From positions 119,144,703-119,208,702 of the forward strand of contig OY294070.1 of the NCBI GenBank assembly GCA_958510875.1: 64,000 nucleotides of DNA. The letters are read 5' to 3'. Positions within the stretch are counted from its first letter, which is position 1, and each line of letters opens with the position of its first letter. Positions 22,101 through 33,204 of the stretch are shown here, in pieces. The notes beneath the pieces are model-generated. The model did no database searches and was not told the origin of the DNA. It was given only the letters and a program-made list of their open reading frames with translations. A program made the translations under genes and the position numbers. Source of the DNA: Endomychus coccineus. Taxonomy: Eukaryota; Arthropoda; Insecta; Coleoptera; Endomychidae.

Positions 22101-25100
22101 AACGAATTATAAACTGTCAACATAAACCTGCCAATAAGCTAATTGAATAAATCGACAGCTTATATCGGCAGCTCTGTAATGTGTTGCCAACTGTTGAAAT
22201 GGAATATACCTGGTTTGTCGGAGATAGTGCGGCAGTTGATTGTGGAAGGAAATTGGCTGTAAAAGTAACCAAGTATGACGTAATTTCTTGTCTACCAAAT
22301 TATGTGTTTTCCTCCTTTAACAATATTCTGTTTACCGGTTAATTTAAACTTAATACTCGATGTAATATGTTCCTGCGATTTTTCATGTCTGTCTATACCA
22401 CGAGCTAAATTTTTCAAATCATCATAACCCGAGTTCCCCCAACATGAAGTTGTATCAGATGTAAATAGCAAGCAATACCAGCAATATGATTTATTGTGTA
22501 CCTCAGATCCCGTTAACTATAAATATTTTTTATAATTATCAGTATCAAATGATCGATTTTGAAACATACCTGTCATCACTAATCCTTTCAAATCCGGTAA
22601 AAGCCGTTTATTTCTAAAAACACTTTTCTGTCATATGTTAATCCACTAAATGGATTTTCTAAGATCTCAGCAACTAAATCACTACTCATTTTAACGTTTA
22701 ATAACCAAAGATCTCTTTGTTAATAACTCACCGAACAGATAAATTATAACTTAACCTTACATCGCGTGGCGAAACAAAAACAATAACTGACGGAGCACGT
22801 GTCGCTGTCGCAGCAAGTATCGTATTTCTCACGACCGACCGAGTGTGTACGAGAAGCTAACCTACATAGAGTGTTGCCATATTCGCTGTTTTACCCTATT
22901 TGGCAATTGAACTGGTTGGAGAAACGGCAACTGTGTTGACCACACGTATTTAGCGTTTGAGATATATAGAGAATCTAGCCTCTGGCCACTGTTGCCAGAT
23001 TAAAAATAACTACTGAGAACGGGGAATTAATTGTAAAATTTAAAGAATTATCAGAGAAACAGGAAATAAAATGGAGAATGATCATTAAGATAAATTGGTG
23101 AGGAGGCTGAGCCTCCTTAGCCTCCTTCGAGGAGCCGCCACTGCTGCATATTGTGAAATATCAATGTTGATTGCAGCAGGTAGATCGTTTACATAGTTAA
23201 TATACAACAGCCTACAAGTACCTACAATTTATACTGCACCACCAACTTTCATAGTTTTCACAGTTTTAGTGCTAAAATCTTTGCCAGGATTTCCTGGGAC
23301 CGAGACAGTACCATCTTCGAAGATCTTTGTTTCTTCGAGATAAACAAATAGGCGCACTTAAAACTTCATTTCTCAGTTTAGTATGCCGATGTAAAACAAC
23401 TTACATGTATCGCAGTTTACACAGCACACGATGTCGATGTACGTAGATTTGCATTTCTGATAAGAATAATTGTTTCTGTACTCTTGAAGATTAATTTTAG
23501 CAAAATTTAGATTCAGAACGAATTATAAACTGTCAACATAAACCTGCCAATAAGCTAATTGAATAAATCGACAGCTTATATCGGCAGCTCTGTAATGTGT
23601 TGCCAACTGTTGAAATGGAATATACCTGGTTTGTCGGAGATAGTGCGGCAGTTGATTGTGGAAGGAAATTGGCTGTAAAAGTAACCAAGTATGACGTAAT
23701 TTCTTGTCTACCAAATTATGTGTTTTCCTCCTTTAACAATATTCTGTTTACCGGTTAATTTAAACTTAATACTCGATGTAATATGTTCCTGCGATTTTTC
23801 ATGTCTGTCTATACCACGAGCTAAATTTTTCAAATCATCATAACCCGAGTTCCCCCAACATGAAGTTGTATCAGATGTAAATAGCAAGCAATACCAGCAA
23901 TATGATTTATTGTGTACCTCAGATCCCGTTAACTATAAATATTTTTTATAATTATCAGTATCAAATGATCGATTTTGAAACATACCTGTCATCACTAATC
24001 CTTTCAAATCCGGTAAAAGCCGTTTATTTCTAAAAACACTTTTCTGTCATATGTTAATCCACTAAATGGATTTTCTAAGATCTCAGCAACTAAATCACTA
24101 CTCATTTTAACGTTTAATAACCAAAGATCTCTTTGTTAATAACTCACCGAACAGATAAATTATAACTTAACCTTACATCGCGTGGCGAAACAAAAACAAT
24201 AACTGACGGAGCACGTGTCGCTGTCGCAGCAAGTATCGTATTTCTCACGACCGACCGAGTGTGTACGAGAAGCTAACCTACATAGAGTGTTGCCATATTC
24301 GCTGTTTTACCCTATTTGGCAATTGAACTGGTTGGAGAAACGGCAACTGTGTTGACCACACGTATTTAGCGTTTGAGATATATAGAGAATCTAGCCTCTG
24401 GCCACTGTTGCCAGATTAAAAATAACTACTGAGAACGGGGAATTAATTGTAAAATTTAAAGAATTATCAGAGAAACAGGAAATAAAATGGAGAATGATCA
24501 TTAAGATAAATTGGTGAGGAGGCTGAGCCTCCTTAGCCTCCTTCGAGGAGCCGCCACTGCTGCATATTGTGAAATATCAATGTTGATTGCAGCAGGTAGA
24601 TCGTTTACATAGTTAATATACAACAGCCTACAAGTACCTACAATTTATACTGCACCACCAACTTTCATAGTTTTCACAGTTTTAGTGCTAAAATCTTTGC
24701 CAGGATTTCCTGGGACCGAGACAGTACCATCTTCGAAGATCTATGTTTCTTCGAGATAAACAAATAGACGCACTTAAAACTTCATTTCTCAGTTTAGTAT
24801 GCCGATTTAAAACAACTTACATGTATCGCAGTTTACACAGCACACGACGTCGATTTACGTAGATTTGCATTTCTGATAAGAATAATTGTTTCTGTACTCT
24901 TGAAGATTAATTTTAGCAAAATTTAGATTCAGAACGAATTATAAACTGTCAACATAGAGCTGCCAATAAGCGAATTAAATAAATCGACAGCCTATATCGG
25001 CAACTCTGTAATATGTTGCCAACTGTTGAAATGGAATATACCTGGTTTGTCGGAGATAGCGGGGCAGTTGATTGTGGAAGGAAATTGGCTGTAAAAGTAA

Positions 25101-25118
25101 CCAAGTATGACGTAATTT

Positions 25119-25850
25119 CTGTTTGGGCGAACTGCGTTTATCTTGTAATTATGTAATCAGTGAAGTAAAATTAGCCTTTACCCTGTTAATTTTTCAAACA
25201 AGTATTGATTTTTCTACAAATTTGGAATCAGCTTAAAAATTGTATAAATAAAACACGCAATTTGGAATGTTCAAATTTTTTGCTTTCACTCTGCTCTACT
25301 CTGTTCAACATTTTCATACGCCATTTTGGAAACGTCATCTTGAAATTAGGAGATTTTACATTCACAATTTTCGGAATAAATTTCTGAATTTCATATCGTA
25401 CGATTTACTTACTTTCTATATTAAATGTATATCGTGACGTCCTATACATATCTACTATATCTCCTTCCAATTCTTTAAATTGTGAAATACTCAACTAATC
25501 TGTTATCATGATAAAATATTTGTTTTCAGTATTTTGAATTCAATCCTCACCCTCAGTACAGATTTCAGTATTCAGTATTGAATACATTTTGATTTTGTCA
25601 CTATATGATCATATTTGAAAAATGCAATCAAATCGTTAATGAAAAAGTTATAAAAATGTGCTACTTACGGTGCTTAATATCACATGTTACCTTGGATTAA
25701 AATGAATTATCGACCTCAATACTCAGTGACGAATTGATAATCTTATCAATTATCAATGCTATACATCGATCAATTATCTTTTCTTAGTAAATTATAATTG
25801 GTGATGGACAAAACAAACAGGTACATCTTGTTGAATTCTACACATTTTGA
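25119..25850. other. AT-rich, nothing recognised
   Basis: Flank of the tandem array. A 60-residue frame at 25205-25387 lacks coding character. Confidence 0.5.
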
Positions 25851-25857
25851 TTTTGAG

Positions 25858-26715
25858 AAAAAAAGTTCCCATCAACATATATGCACAGACGCTTAGTTTT
25901 TGAGAAATTGAAAAAAAAATTTCGTTTTTTGCAAATATCTCCGGAACCGTTTATCGTACAGAGAACAGCTTTTGCGAACATTTTCTACTCATAGTAAGCT
26001 ATGTTCTGTGCGATGAACATTTTTTTTTAGTCGTAATTGGTGAAGATTTTGAAGGGGTAGTGGGTGTTTTTCTCCCCAAATTCTATGCCACTGGAAAAAG
26101 TACGGTTTTGATAAAACCATTTTTCTACACAGAAAAAGTGCTCCTGGTTATAAGCTCTAAAGTTGACCGTTTTCGAGAGAAATCAACTTTTATGTTGAAA
26201 AACATGGTAAATTTTTTGGTTTTGTTACTTGTTCTAACGTTTGAATAAATTTTGTTTAATTAGTAAAAATTGACCATGTTTTTCAAAATAAAAGTTGATT
26301 TTTCTCGAAAACGGTCAACTTTAGAGCTTATGACTATGTGTACCTTTTTTGTGTAGAAAACATTGGTAGTTAAAATGGTCGTCTCAAAACTGTACATTTT
26401 ATAGTGGCGTAGAAGTTGAGGAGAAAAACACTTACTACCCCTTCGAAATCTTCACCAATTATGACTAAAAAAAAAATTTTTGTGGCACAGAACATAGCTT
26501 AATATGAGTAGAAAACGCTTGCGAAAGTTGTTTCCTGTACAATGAATGGTTTCGGAGATATTCGCAAAAAACGAATTTTTTTTTCAATTTCAACACCCTG
26601 TATCTCAAAAACTAAGCGTCTGTGCATATATTTCAATGGGAATTTTTTTTCTCAAAATCAAATTTTTTATCGACTGTTGAAGTTCTGCTACTAAAACCTG
26701 GGACACCCTGTATAC
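25858..26715. mobile_element. fold-back (palindromic) element, arms about 360 bp
   Basis: 25858-26214 and about 26265-26640 are imperfect reverse complements around a short centre (26215-26264). Matching pairs include ATGCACAGACGCTTAGTTTT with its inverse near 26610, and CGAGAGAAATCAACTTTTAT with its inverse near 26290. The right end carries the insect repeat terminus GGGACACCCTGTATA (to 26714); the left end is eroded. It is probably a non-autonomous DNA element. Frames inside are by-products of the palindrome. Confidence 0.8.
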
Positions 26716-27251
26716 ATAAGCTAAGAGAGAGAGGATATAACAACTAACGGCATCTACCCGCGAGTAGATAGATCTTCCGTACTTAATAAGGAATATGTTA
26801 GGACCCCTTGTGCTAGAGGGCGTCACAAATCAATGCAAAAGGGAATGATTGAACAATTACTATTTACATTGCGTTGGTTCTTCTAAGTAGATGGCGTGAG
26901 TAGTTCTATCTCTTTCCCTTTCTGTTGTTGGTTTATGTATATATCAGCAGAGATATCGATCGGTGGCACTATAACTCTACTCATTTCACTGATGAACCAG
27001 AAAAGCGAAACAGCTATTTGGAGCTATTTAGTTGTGGTGTCGCTGATTGATCTAGACAGACATCTACACACTAACTTTGTGGATTATATTAAATTTCTAA
27101 CAAGTAATTTTTCAATTATTGACTTTTCTTTCTGTTTTGTTAGACTTATTATATGCAGCGGATTCCTCTCCCATTATTTTATTTTTTCTCTTGCAGGGAA
27201 AATTTTTTCAAGGCTCCTCCTGACTCTTTTCCGAGTATATAATTCCTTGTT
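26716..27251. other. no gene recognised
   Basis: The 127-residue frame at 26896-27279 is rich in Phe/Leu/Ser with no domain and overlaps the next repeat, so it is not called. Confidence 0.5.
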
Positions 27252-27972
27252 CAAATTCATTCAGGTCCCCCAAATTTGAAACAAATCGACTAATATTTAG
27301 AGGTGCATCAAGCCCAAAACATGTTTTTTGAAGTTTTTCCTCAATTTTTGAGAGGTTTCATAACACTGTTCTACAATAACGGGATGTTTGACACTTGAGG
27401 GACATTATTACATTTGAACACAAAGTATTTAATGCATTTCAGCCGCCACATCCACTTTCCCACAGATATATTGGAGTAAAAAACCATTTTTTAAGGCCTA
27501 AAAACCGTAATTTCAACTTTCAACTTCAATAACTTCATATTTTCAGGTTCGTGATGCGTCATATGCTCTTTTAACGTAATCCAGTATCACGTAGCATCAA
27601 TTGAATTGACAATTTCAGAGAAAATCGCCCATCAGTTATGATAATCTGCACTCGAGTGAAAAAACTCACCACTTGAAAATGCACCAAATATATATCTGTG
27701 GGAAAGTGGATGTGGCGACTGAAATGCATTGAATACTTTGTGTTTGAATGTAATAATGTCTTCCAAGTGTCAAACATCCCGTTATTGTAGAACAGTGTTA
27801 TGATACCTCTCAAAAATTGAGGAAAAACTTCAAAAAACACGTTTTGGGCTTGATGCACCTCTAAATATTAACCGATTTGTTTCAAATTTGGGGGACCTGA
27901 ATGAATTTGAACGGGGAATGATATACTTGAAGAAGAGCGAAATATAAAAATTTTGATTTTTTTTGGCACAGC
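27252..27972. mobile_element. second fold-back element, arms about 220 bp, end TAGGCTGTGCC
   Basis: 27252-27471 and 27697-27913 are near reverse complements (AATTCATTCAGGTCCCCCAA; CACATCCACTTTCCCACAGA and their inverses). The loop of about 225 bases includes CTCTTTTAACGTAATCCAGT. To the right it ends with the inverse of TAGGCTGTGCCAAAAAAAAT. A partial relative at 36617-37008 shares that end and part of the loop, showing it is a dispersed family. Confidence 0.8.
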
Positions 27973-27975
27973 CTA

Positions 27976-28215
27976 AGCGACATGTAAAGGATGGGGAGTG
28001 GAGAGGTTCGGAAGAAGGAGATAGGTAATAATAGAGACAATTACTGATCAACCACTCGTCTGACTAAGTCGATCGTGACCATATTTCGAATAAGCAATTC
28101 TGGATTGAATTATCAAGGCTCCTTCTGACCATATTGGGACATGTAAAGGATGGGGACTGAGAGGTTTGGAAGGAGGAGATAGGTAATGATAGGGAAAACT
28201 GCGTTCCAAATAAAC
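27976..28215. repeat. short direct duplication, about 160-bp spacing
   Basis: GACATGTAAAGGATGGGGA followed by GAGATAGGTAAT.ATAG occurs at about 27978-28040 and 28137-28200. A neighbouring CAATTCTGGA.TGAATTA block is also duplicated. No function is assigned. Confidence 0.7.
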
Positions 28216-28379
28216 AATTCTGGAGTGAATTAGGCGAGTTAGGACCATAGTACCCCTTCCGTAGGGTACAGATAACCACCGTGTTTCTAGATGTCCAGCT
28301 ACTCTAGGTGTTGAGCAAGAGCACAGCACCCGAAGGGGCCTCGACCAAATATCCCCCAAACATAAACACTATCTGACGT

Positions 28380-28870
28380 AAGCGAGGGCTTGGCGTGTCT
28401 GCATTCTGGGGCATTATGATTGCTTGAATGCTTTGAGGGTGTTATCTTCGAGAATGGTATTAGGGAATTTGTGTGGAAGTGCGACTATTGATCTTTCTTC
28501 GGAATTTTCCTTAGCGGATACTTCACGAGCCAACTCGCTTGCCTCGTGAAGGCCTCCTGTTATATGTTGTCTATTTATCCAACGCAGTTCAATGTCGTTA
28601 GTGTATTTCTTCTTGGCTTAGGAATTTTGGCTTCCCAATACTAGTTTGGTGGTCATCTTGTTCCTGCACATTTCTAGTATCCAGAATTCTTCTTACCTTC
28701 TGGTTGACATGGTTGATAGCAGTGATTTCCATTTGAAGCTGTGTTGCGTATTTCCTTAGGGGTACGGTAGATTCACAGTTTTCTAGTAAACCCTCTCCCC
28801 CAGCTCCTATTTTGATTTTAGAGCCAACAATGAAGATGTGGATAATCCCCTTCTCTTTGTTCATGGCTCC
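28380..28870 (-). mobile_element. non-LTR retrotransposon fragment, RNase H domain
   Basis: Minus strand: FIVGSKIKIGAGG, YATQLQMEITAIN (the Glu-bearing block of RNase H), and after a frame change ELRWINRQHITGGLHEASEL (the WVPGH...NE.AD.LA block with catalytic His/Asp altered). These are features of I/R1-group elements, which carry RNase H after the RT. It is decayed. Confidence 0.65.
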
Positions 28871-28901
28871 CGTACTGGTTAATACCTCATAAGGATGTTG
28901 G

Positions 28902-29156
28902 TTAAAGAATGAGAGGATTATGTAGAACCACCTCTACATTCTGTAAGTGTGTAAAGTAGGGAAACAAGGACCACATACAAGTTGCCAGTGGAAAGAAGGA
29001 ACTATTGTCAAAAGTGTCAAGTGCAGTGCACTTTACACCATACTTGGATGCATCATTTTCAATTATGGTGAAGGCAGCTTTATCAAAGGCACCTTCAATT
29101 ACAATGAATGTACTCAGAGGTAACTTTTTATTTCCAATCATATAGCTCGGAAACAA
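28902..29156 (-). mobile_element. non-LTR reverse transcriptase fragment, motif A
   Basis: The frame contains FIVIEGAFDKAAFTII then ASKYGV, matching LDIEGAFDN..F...A...G, the first catalytic-Asp region of Jockey/R1-type RTs. It lies 5' (higher coordinates) of the RNase H remnant on the same strand, with RT palm and thumb deleted between them. They may belong to one element. Confidence 0.6.
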
Positions 29157-29390
29157 ATCATGTGCTAGCTCTATATAAAGATGCTTCTGAAGGTTTGCTC
29201 ATTTCCAGAATAATAAGATTAGACCACATTAACCGTTTTCCATTAAATATCAAAATAAAGGACACATTTTGACAAATGACAATCACTAACATTTAATTAT
29301 AAATATTACATTATTATACAATATAGTTTTATGCCGAGATGAAATTAGAGGAATATATTTACGTAGAAGATTGAAATAAATATAAATCTT
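29157..29390 (-). other. 3' flank of the allatostatin-CC exon, duplicated with 31640-31810
   Basis: From about 29245 it resembles 31640-31810 (GACAAATGAC..., TAACATTTAATTATAAAT, ATATATCTTCTAGAAACA). The shared 3' flank extends the exon similarity, showing that a genomic segment was duplicated, not only the peptide sequence. Confidence 0.6.
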
Positions 29391-29486
29391 CTAGAAACAT
29401 GAAACAGCATTGAAGTAACATCGCCAGTGGGGTCGAATTTTTTGGGTTGCCTGCACACTCTCATGTCCTCTTCGTTGAAGGTCCAT
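29391..29486 (-). CDS. AstCC: allatostatin-CC precursor, final exon (neuropeptide)
   Basis: The minus-strand exon starts after a consensus acceptor (GGTATATTCCAG, 29487-29498) and runs 31 codons to TAG at 29391. It has a dibasic site (LQRR) and ends RPHWRCYFNAVSCF followed by the stop. Allatostatin C family peptides are secreted, somatostatin-like, cyclised by a disulphide across a six-residue ring (C-YFNAVS-C) and end in CF; the CC paralogue is marked by WRCYFNAVSCF without an amidation Gly, exactly as here. They signal through somatostatin/opioid-type GPCRs in neurons and inhibit juvenile hormone synthesis or gut motility in various insects. Upstream exons with the signal peptide were not found. 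Confidence 0.8.
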   Translation of the reverse strand: MDLQRRGHESVQATQKIRPHWRCYFNAVSCF

Positions 29487-31639
29487 CTGGAATATACCAA
29501 AAAAACAACATTAGATATCATAATTTCGAATATTAGGTTTTCCCCATAGGTGATCAGCTGGTACCATGGAGCATCATTATCTTTTCACTTGATGTGGTTC
29601 TCAGATTTAGTGCAGAAAGCACACTAACTGGTGTACTATAATCTAAATTTCTTAATAAGTATTGATTGTCGGTAGTTTTGAATTAAAATAATCCAATTTG
29701 GAGATGGTTTTGAAGGACTGTAGAATTTCTCAACGACTCAAAATATGTTCTGTCTATGGCTCATGGTTCACAAACATGCTATAATTCAATGGAAAATAAA
29801 TGTTATCCCGAGATATACAATACGTCTTTACTGTGTGGGATCTGTCCAAGTGGGTTGAGATTTTTTCATTTGGAAACAACTCTGCTGTGCTTAAATTAGA
29901 AATATTTCTGATCTAATGAAAATTCACCAAATAATCAATATATTTTCCTTTGTACACACCTTTTACTATACCCTCTCTGTGCAATTTTTCCAAAATAATA
30001 AAGGAAGATATAGTCATTTCAATGATCTGCAAAAATGTATAGTCCAACTATTTGATTTTTGATAACACATGAAGACGCTGATACTCATGTTTGAGTTTGG
30101 AAACTCCATGAAAAAGAAAATCTTCATTGTTAAGAATTTGATATATTTTGATTGTGGAGGTTGATATCATCACTTAGTTATCTTTCAAGGATTCAAAGAC
30201 GTTTCTTGTTCTTCCTCTTATGATTCAGATAGATTAGGTACACTAAATAGTGATTTGGTTTTCTTGATCTTGAAATTGTGAGATTGAGTAATTCTGGAGT
30301 TTCAACTTTGAAGACAATAAAATTGAATATTAAAATATGGATAAAGCACTAATAAACACTTTAATAATAATATATTGACCATTGTTTATTAGAATAAATT
30401 AAACTGCATATAATTAAGATGAGAATCCTTATTAAACAGATACGAAAGTACAATGTGTAGTTTTATTTCCGGAAAATGTTCGACAGATAATGAGGAATTT
30501 GAATCTCTTATTGAATTTTCACAAATCCGAAATTGGAAGATAGAAAATTGAACTAACCATCTATGATCTCGTTTCCCGTGGTAAATTCAATAATAGGAAT
30601 TAGATCATATTCCTAAATATATAAATATATATAAAGTTGTATCGGTATACATTTTCTCCAACACTCTTTCAGAATCTATCAATTCTATTATTAAAAACTA
30701 GATTGAAACGTATTATTTTAACAGACTGCATCGAAATCTATATTCTCAATCAGCTTTCGACAAATCGGAAAAGGCTTACCTACTTCATTGAAGCAATGAA
30801 TTATCTCGATCCATGCCTTGTCGTTGAATATAGCGTTCATATGACGCCCTTTGTTCCGGCTGCTATGATTACATATTGATATTAACGCCCCTCGCGTCTA
30901 TTACGTTCGTCGTTTCTAGTGACAGTTTGCACTGTTTGCGGAACATTACGTTTGACAAAACTATTACTATCAATCAATAGAAGCTTGTTAGAGAAAGTAG
31001 GTATAGTCTAGTAACACGTTTGGAATGGCATATTCCACTCTCTAGAACCGTACAAACTTTTACCTCGCGTGAAATATGAGCCATTCCAAACTTGTTGTAG
31101 AATATACTATTCTCTGAGAAAACCGTTAAATTCCGAGTGGGTATTTTATCCACTCGTGCTGGTAAATATAGCTACCCACCAAACTTTACATTATTAGACG
31201 GACCTGAAAGAAAATTCCTTAAATATACAACTGCTCCTTAGAAAATACATATCGAATCAAAAGGAGTCGAATTCGACATTAAATATTTGATAAGACTGGA
31301 GTAATGCATCTAAAAAATGTATGATATTGAGAATATTAAATTAGGGAAGTTACGTTTGGAAGAATGCCATTTGTATGATTTAAAATATGTTCAAATTACA
31401 CGAATTAAGAAATTCCAAAAAAAACTACTCTCAGAATCCTGTGAATATTATCATCGCTAGCAACCGGACATTTTATATACTATACTATAAGTCGCTTACG
31501 TTTCGAACATTATTGTCATATTTTAAATTGTAGATAATGATCGTAGTGCGCAGGGCACTTCATCGCAAAGATTCTAACAACAAAGCGAAAAATATGAATC
31601 ATGCTCGAAAATTAAACAAATTAATATAAATTATGACGA
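29487..31639. other. likely intron/intergenic between the two allatostatin-CC-like exons
   Basis: AT-rich. Only the weak exon candidate at 30780-30862 was noted. No signal-peptide exon for either neuropeptide copy could be supported. Confidence 0.4.
30780..30862 (-). CDS. weak candidate exon, Myb/SANT-like text
   Basis: 83 bases between an AG acceptor (30863-30864) and a GTAAGC donor (30774-30779) are open and read NKGRHMNAIFNDKAWIEIIH then CFNEV, faintly like a Myb/SANT-like helix. Its phase does not fit the allatostatin exon downstream, so it is not that gene's upstream exon. Chance is a real alternative. Confidence 0.2.
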
Positions 31640-31810
31640 ACATTAAATTAAACACACTTCGGCAAATGACATTAAGTAACATTTAATTATAAATAAATAC
31701 AGATTACTGAAGATCTTTATACATTTATATTATCATACAATTAGGTCACGTATAAGAATATACGAAATATCATGACAAATTTAGTTATTTTGACAGTTGA
31801 AATATATCTT

Positions 31811-31906
31811 CTAGAAACAAGTAACAGCATTGAAAAGACATGGTCTATAGGGTCGAAATTTTTTTGGTGGCTGCCCACTCTCGTGTCCCCTTCGCTGTAG
31901 ATTCAT
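31811..31906 (-). CDS. paralogous allatostatin-CC-like final exon, diverged
   Basis: Same length (31 codons plus TAG), same acceptor position (GTGTTACAG, 31907-31915) and same MNLQRRGHES start as the exon at 29391-29486, 2.4 kb away. The C-terminus reads RPYRPCLFNAVTCF: both cysteines, the six-residue ring size and terminal CF are kept, but the Trp-Arg before the first Cys has become Arg-Pro and Tyr-Phe has become Leu-Phe. Frame, stop and splice site are conserved despite many substitutions, so it may be a functional variant peptide; a young pseudogene is also possible. A mariner element starts about 150 bases upstream in transcript sense. Confidence 0.7.
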   Translation of the reverse strand: MNLQRRGHESGQPPKKFRPYRPCLFNAVTCF

Positions 31907-32875
31907 CTGTAACACATAAATAAAGCAACATTAGATAATGCGCTTTTTCTAATATCATTACTTGTCATTATTGACTTTTATTGGGTTTTTAGAATTTTGT
32001 GTAGTAGGAAATTCCGATGATGGGCTATTAAATTACAAAGTAAAACAAATGATAATATATTATACTGGGTTCCCCATAATAGACTACCCATTTTATATTA
32101 TTAATAAATTCCCTACGAGATAACTAAATAGGTTGTTCTCTGTGGGATTATCTTCTGTAGTCTTTGGGATTTAAGTAGATTATTAATCAAGTAGGCGCCT
32201 GCCACAAATAAATTTTTAATTAATAATTTCGTGGAACGTCATTTTTCTACGAGAAGTTTGTTAGTTTTCATCAATAATTATTAAATTTTTTGCTTTGAGA
32301 CATTATTTCAACATCCGTTTGAACTTTCATGGATTACTCAGTCCAACAACGTGTGTTTTGTGTAGAAACTTACATAAGAAGCAACTCGATAGAAGAAGTT
32401 AGGCGTGCATTCCGGCGTCAGTTTAATAACAACAATAGGGGTCACGCGCCAAATCGTAAAACTGTTAAGTTATGGGTTCGTCATTGGCGTGAAAATGGTT
32501 CTGTACAAAATTTGAAGAAGCCTGGACGTCGAAGAACAGTTCGTACACCAGAAAATATTGAACGAGTTAGAATTGCGTTTACGAGAAGTCCTAAAAGGTC
32601 TGCTAATCGACAAACCCTTATCCTAGGAATATCGAAGGGAAGCTTAGATCGAATTCTTCAAAGGGATTTAAAATTTCATCCCTATAAATATCAAATGGCA
32701 CAGCACCTTAGCAATCAAGATAAAGAAGCAAGGTTAGCATTTTGTCAAGAATTTTTGGATTTAAATCAAGGAGCAATTCACAGTTTCCTAATGACCGACA
32801 AAGCAAATTTTTATTTGAACTATATATAAAAATTCTCGGGAAATAGGTCACAATAACACTTTGTTTTAACTATTC

Positions 32876-32917
32876 GTCTTTACGTACGTTTCGGTCTCAC
32901 GACCATCATCAGAAGAC
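32876..32917 (-). ncRNA. hammerhead ribozyme, left arm (dimeric type)
   Basis: Minus strand, identical to the right-arm copy: stem I GTCTT/AAGAC (32913-32917 with 32876-32880), core CTGATGA (32906-32912), stem II GGTC-GTGA-GACC, GAAA, then the palindrome ACGTACGT forming stem III between two molecules. Cleavage is expected after GTA at the end of the palindrome. Hammerhead ribozymes are known in PLE terminal repeats. One unpaired T follows CTGATGA, which may weaken activity. Confidence 0.7.
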
Positions 32918-33162
32918 TCACTATGTCTAAAAAGGGGGTTTATTAAAACTAATTATAGCACAAGCGTCCAAATCGCACAATTAAACTTCAATTAAAAGAG
33001 CCCACGCCGTCGAAACGAACAGAACCACGAATAATCGAATTGTATCGTCAGAATGAATTGTTCGTTTCGACGGCGTGGGCTCTTTTAATTGAAGTTTAAT
33101 TGTGCGATTTGGACGCTTGTGCTATAATTAGTTTTAATAAGCCCCCTTTTTAGACATAGTGA

Positions 33163-33204
33163 GTCTTCTGATGATGGTCGTGAGACCGAAACGTACGTAA
33201 AGAC
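33163..33204 (+). ncRNA. hammerhead ribozyme, right arm (dimeric type)
   Basis: Plus strand: stem I strand GTCTT (33163-33167), CTGATGA (33168-33174), stem II GGTC/GACC (33176-33179 with 33184-33187) closed by GTGA, GAAA (33188-33191), palindrome ACGTACGT (33191-33198), then A and AAGAC (33200-33204), which pairs perfectly with stem I. The palindromic stem III means two transcripts would pair to make the active fold. The extra T33175 between core and stem II is unusual. Confidence 0.7.

Larger units (their letters stand above)
20986..25118. repeat. 1416-bp tandem array, 2.92 copies, with a chimeric middle unit
   Basis: Units start at 20986, 22402 and 23818, an exact 1416-base period; the third stops at about 25118, lacking 103 bases. 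Units 2 and 3 agree through their first half while unit 1 differs (for example AAAGGCCG against AAAAGCCG, CATACGTT against CATATGTT, CTTACGACC against CTCACGACC). Units 1 and 2 agree through the second half while unit 3 differs (GATCTATG against GATCTTTG, CACGACGTCG against CACGATGTCG). Each unit holds the 5' end of a hAT element on the minus strand, which itself sits in a reverse transcriptase remnant. Confidence 0.95.

Noticed and set aside
22107..22298. 63-codon frame, identical in two tandem units (also 23523-23714)
   Set aside because: Identity reflects the recent amplification, not selection. No recognisable domain, and other frames are open over the same bases.
26896..27279. 127-codon open frame, Phe/Leu/Ser-rich with membrane-like stretches
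   Set aside because: No splice or start context, no family resemblance, and its end lies in the fold-back repeat at 27252.
30780..30862. upstream exon of the allatostatin-CC gene
   Set aside because: It ends in the wrong phase to join the 29486 acceptor in the peptide frame and has no signal peptide; kept only as a weak independent exon candidate.
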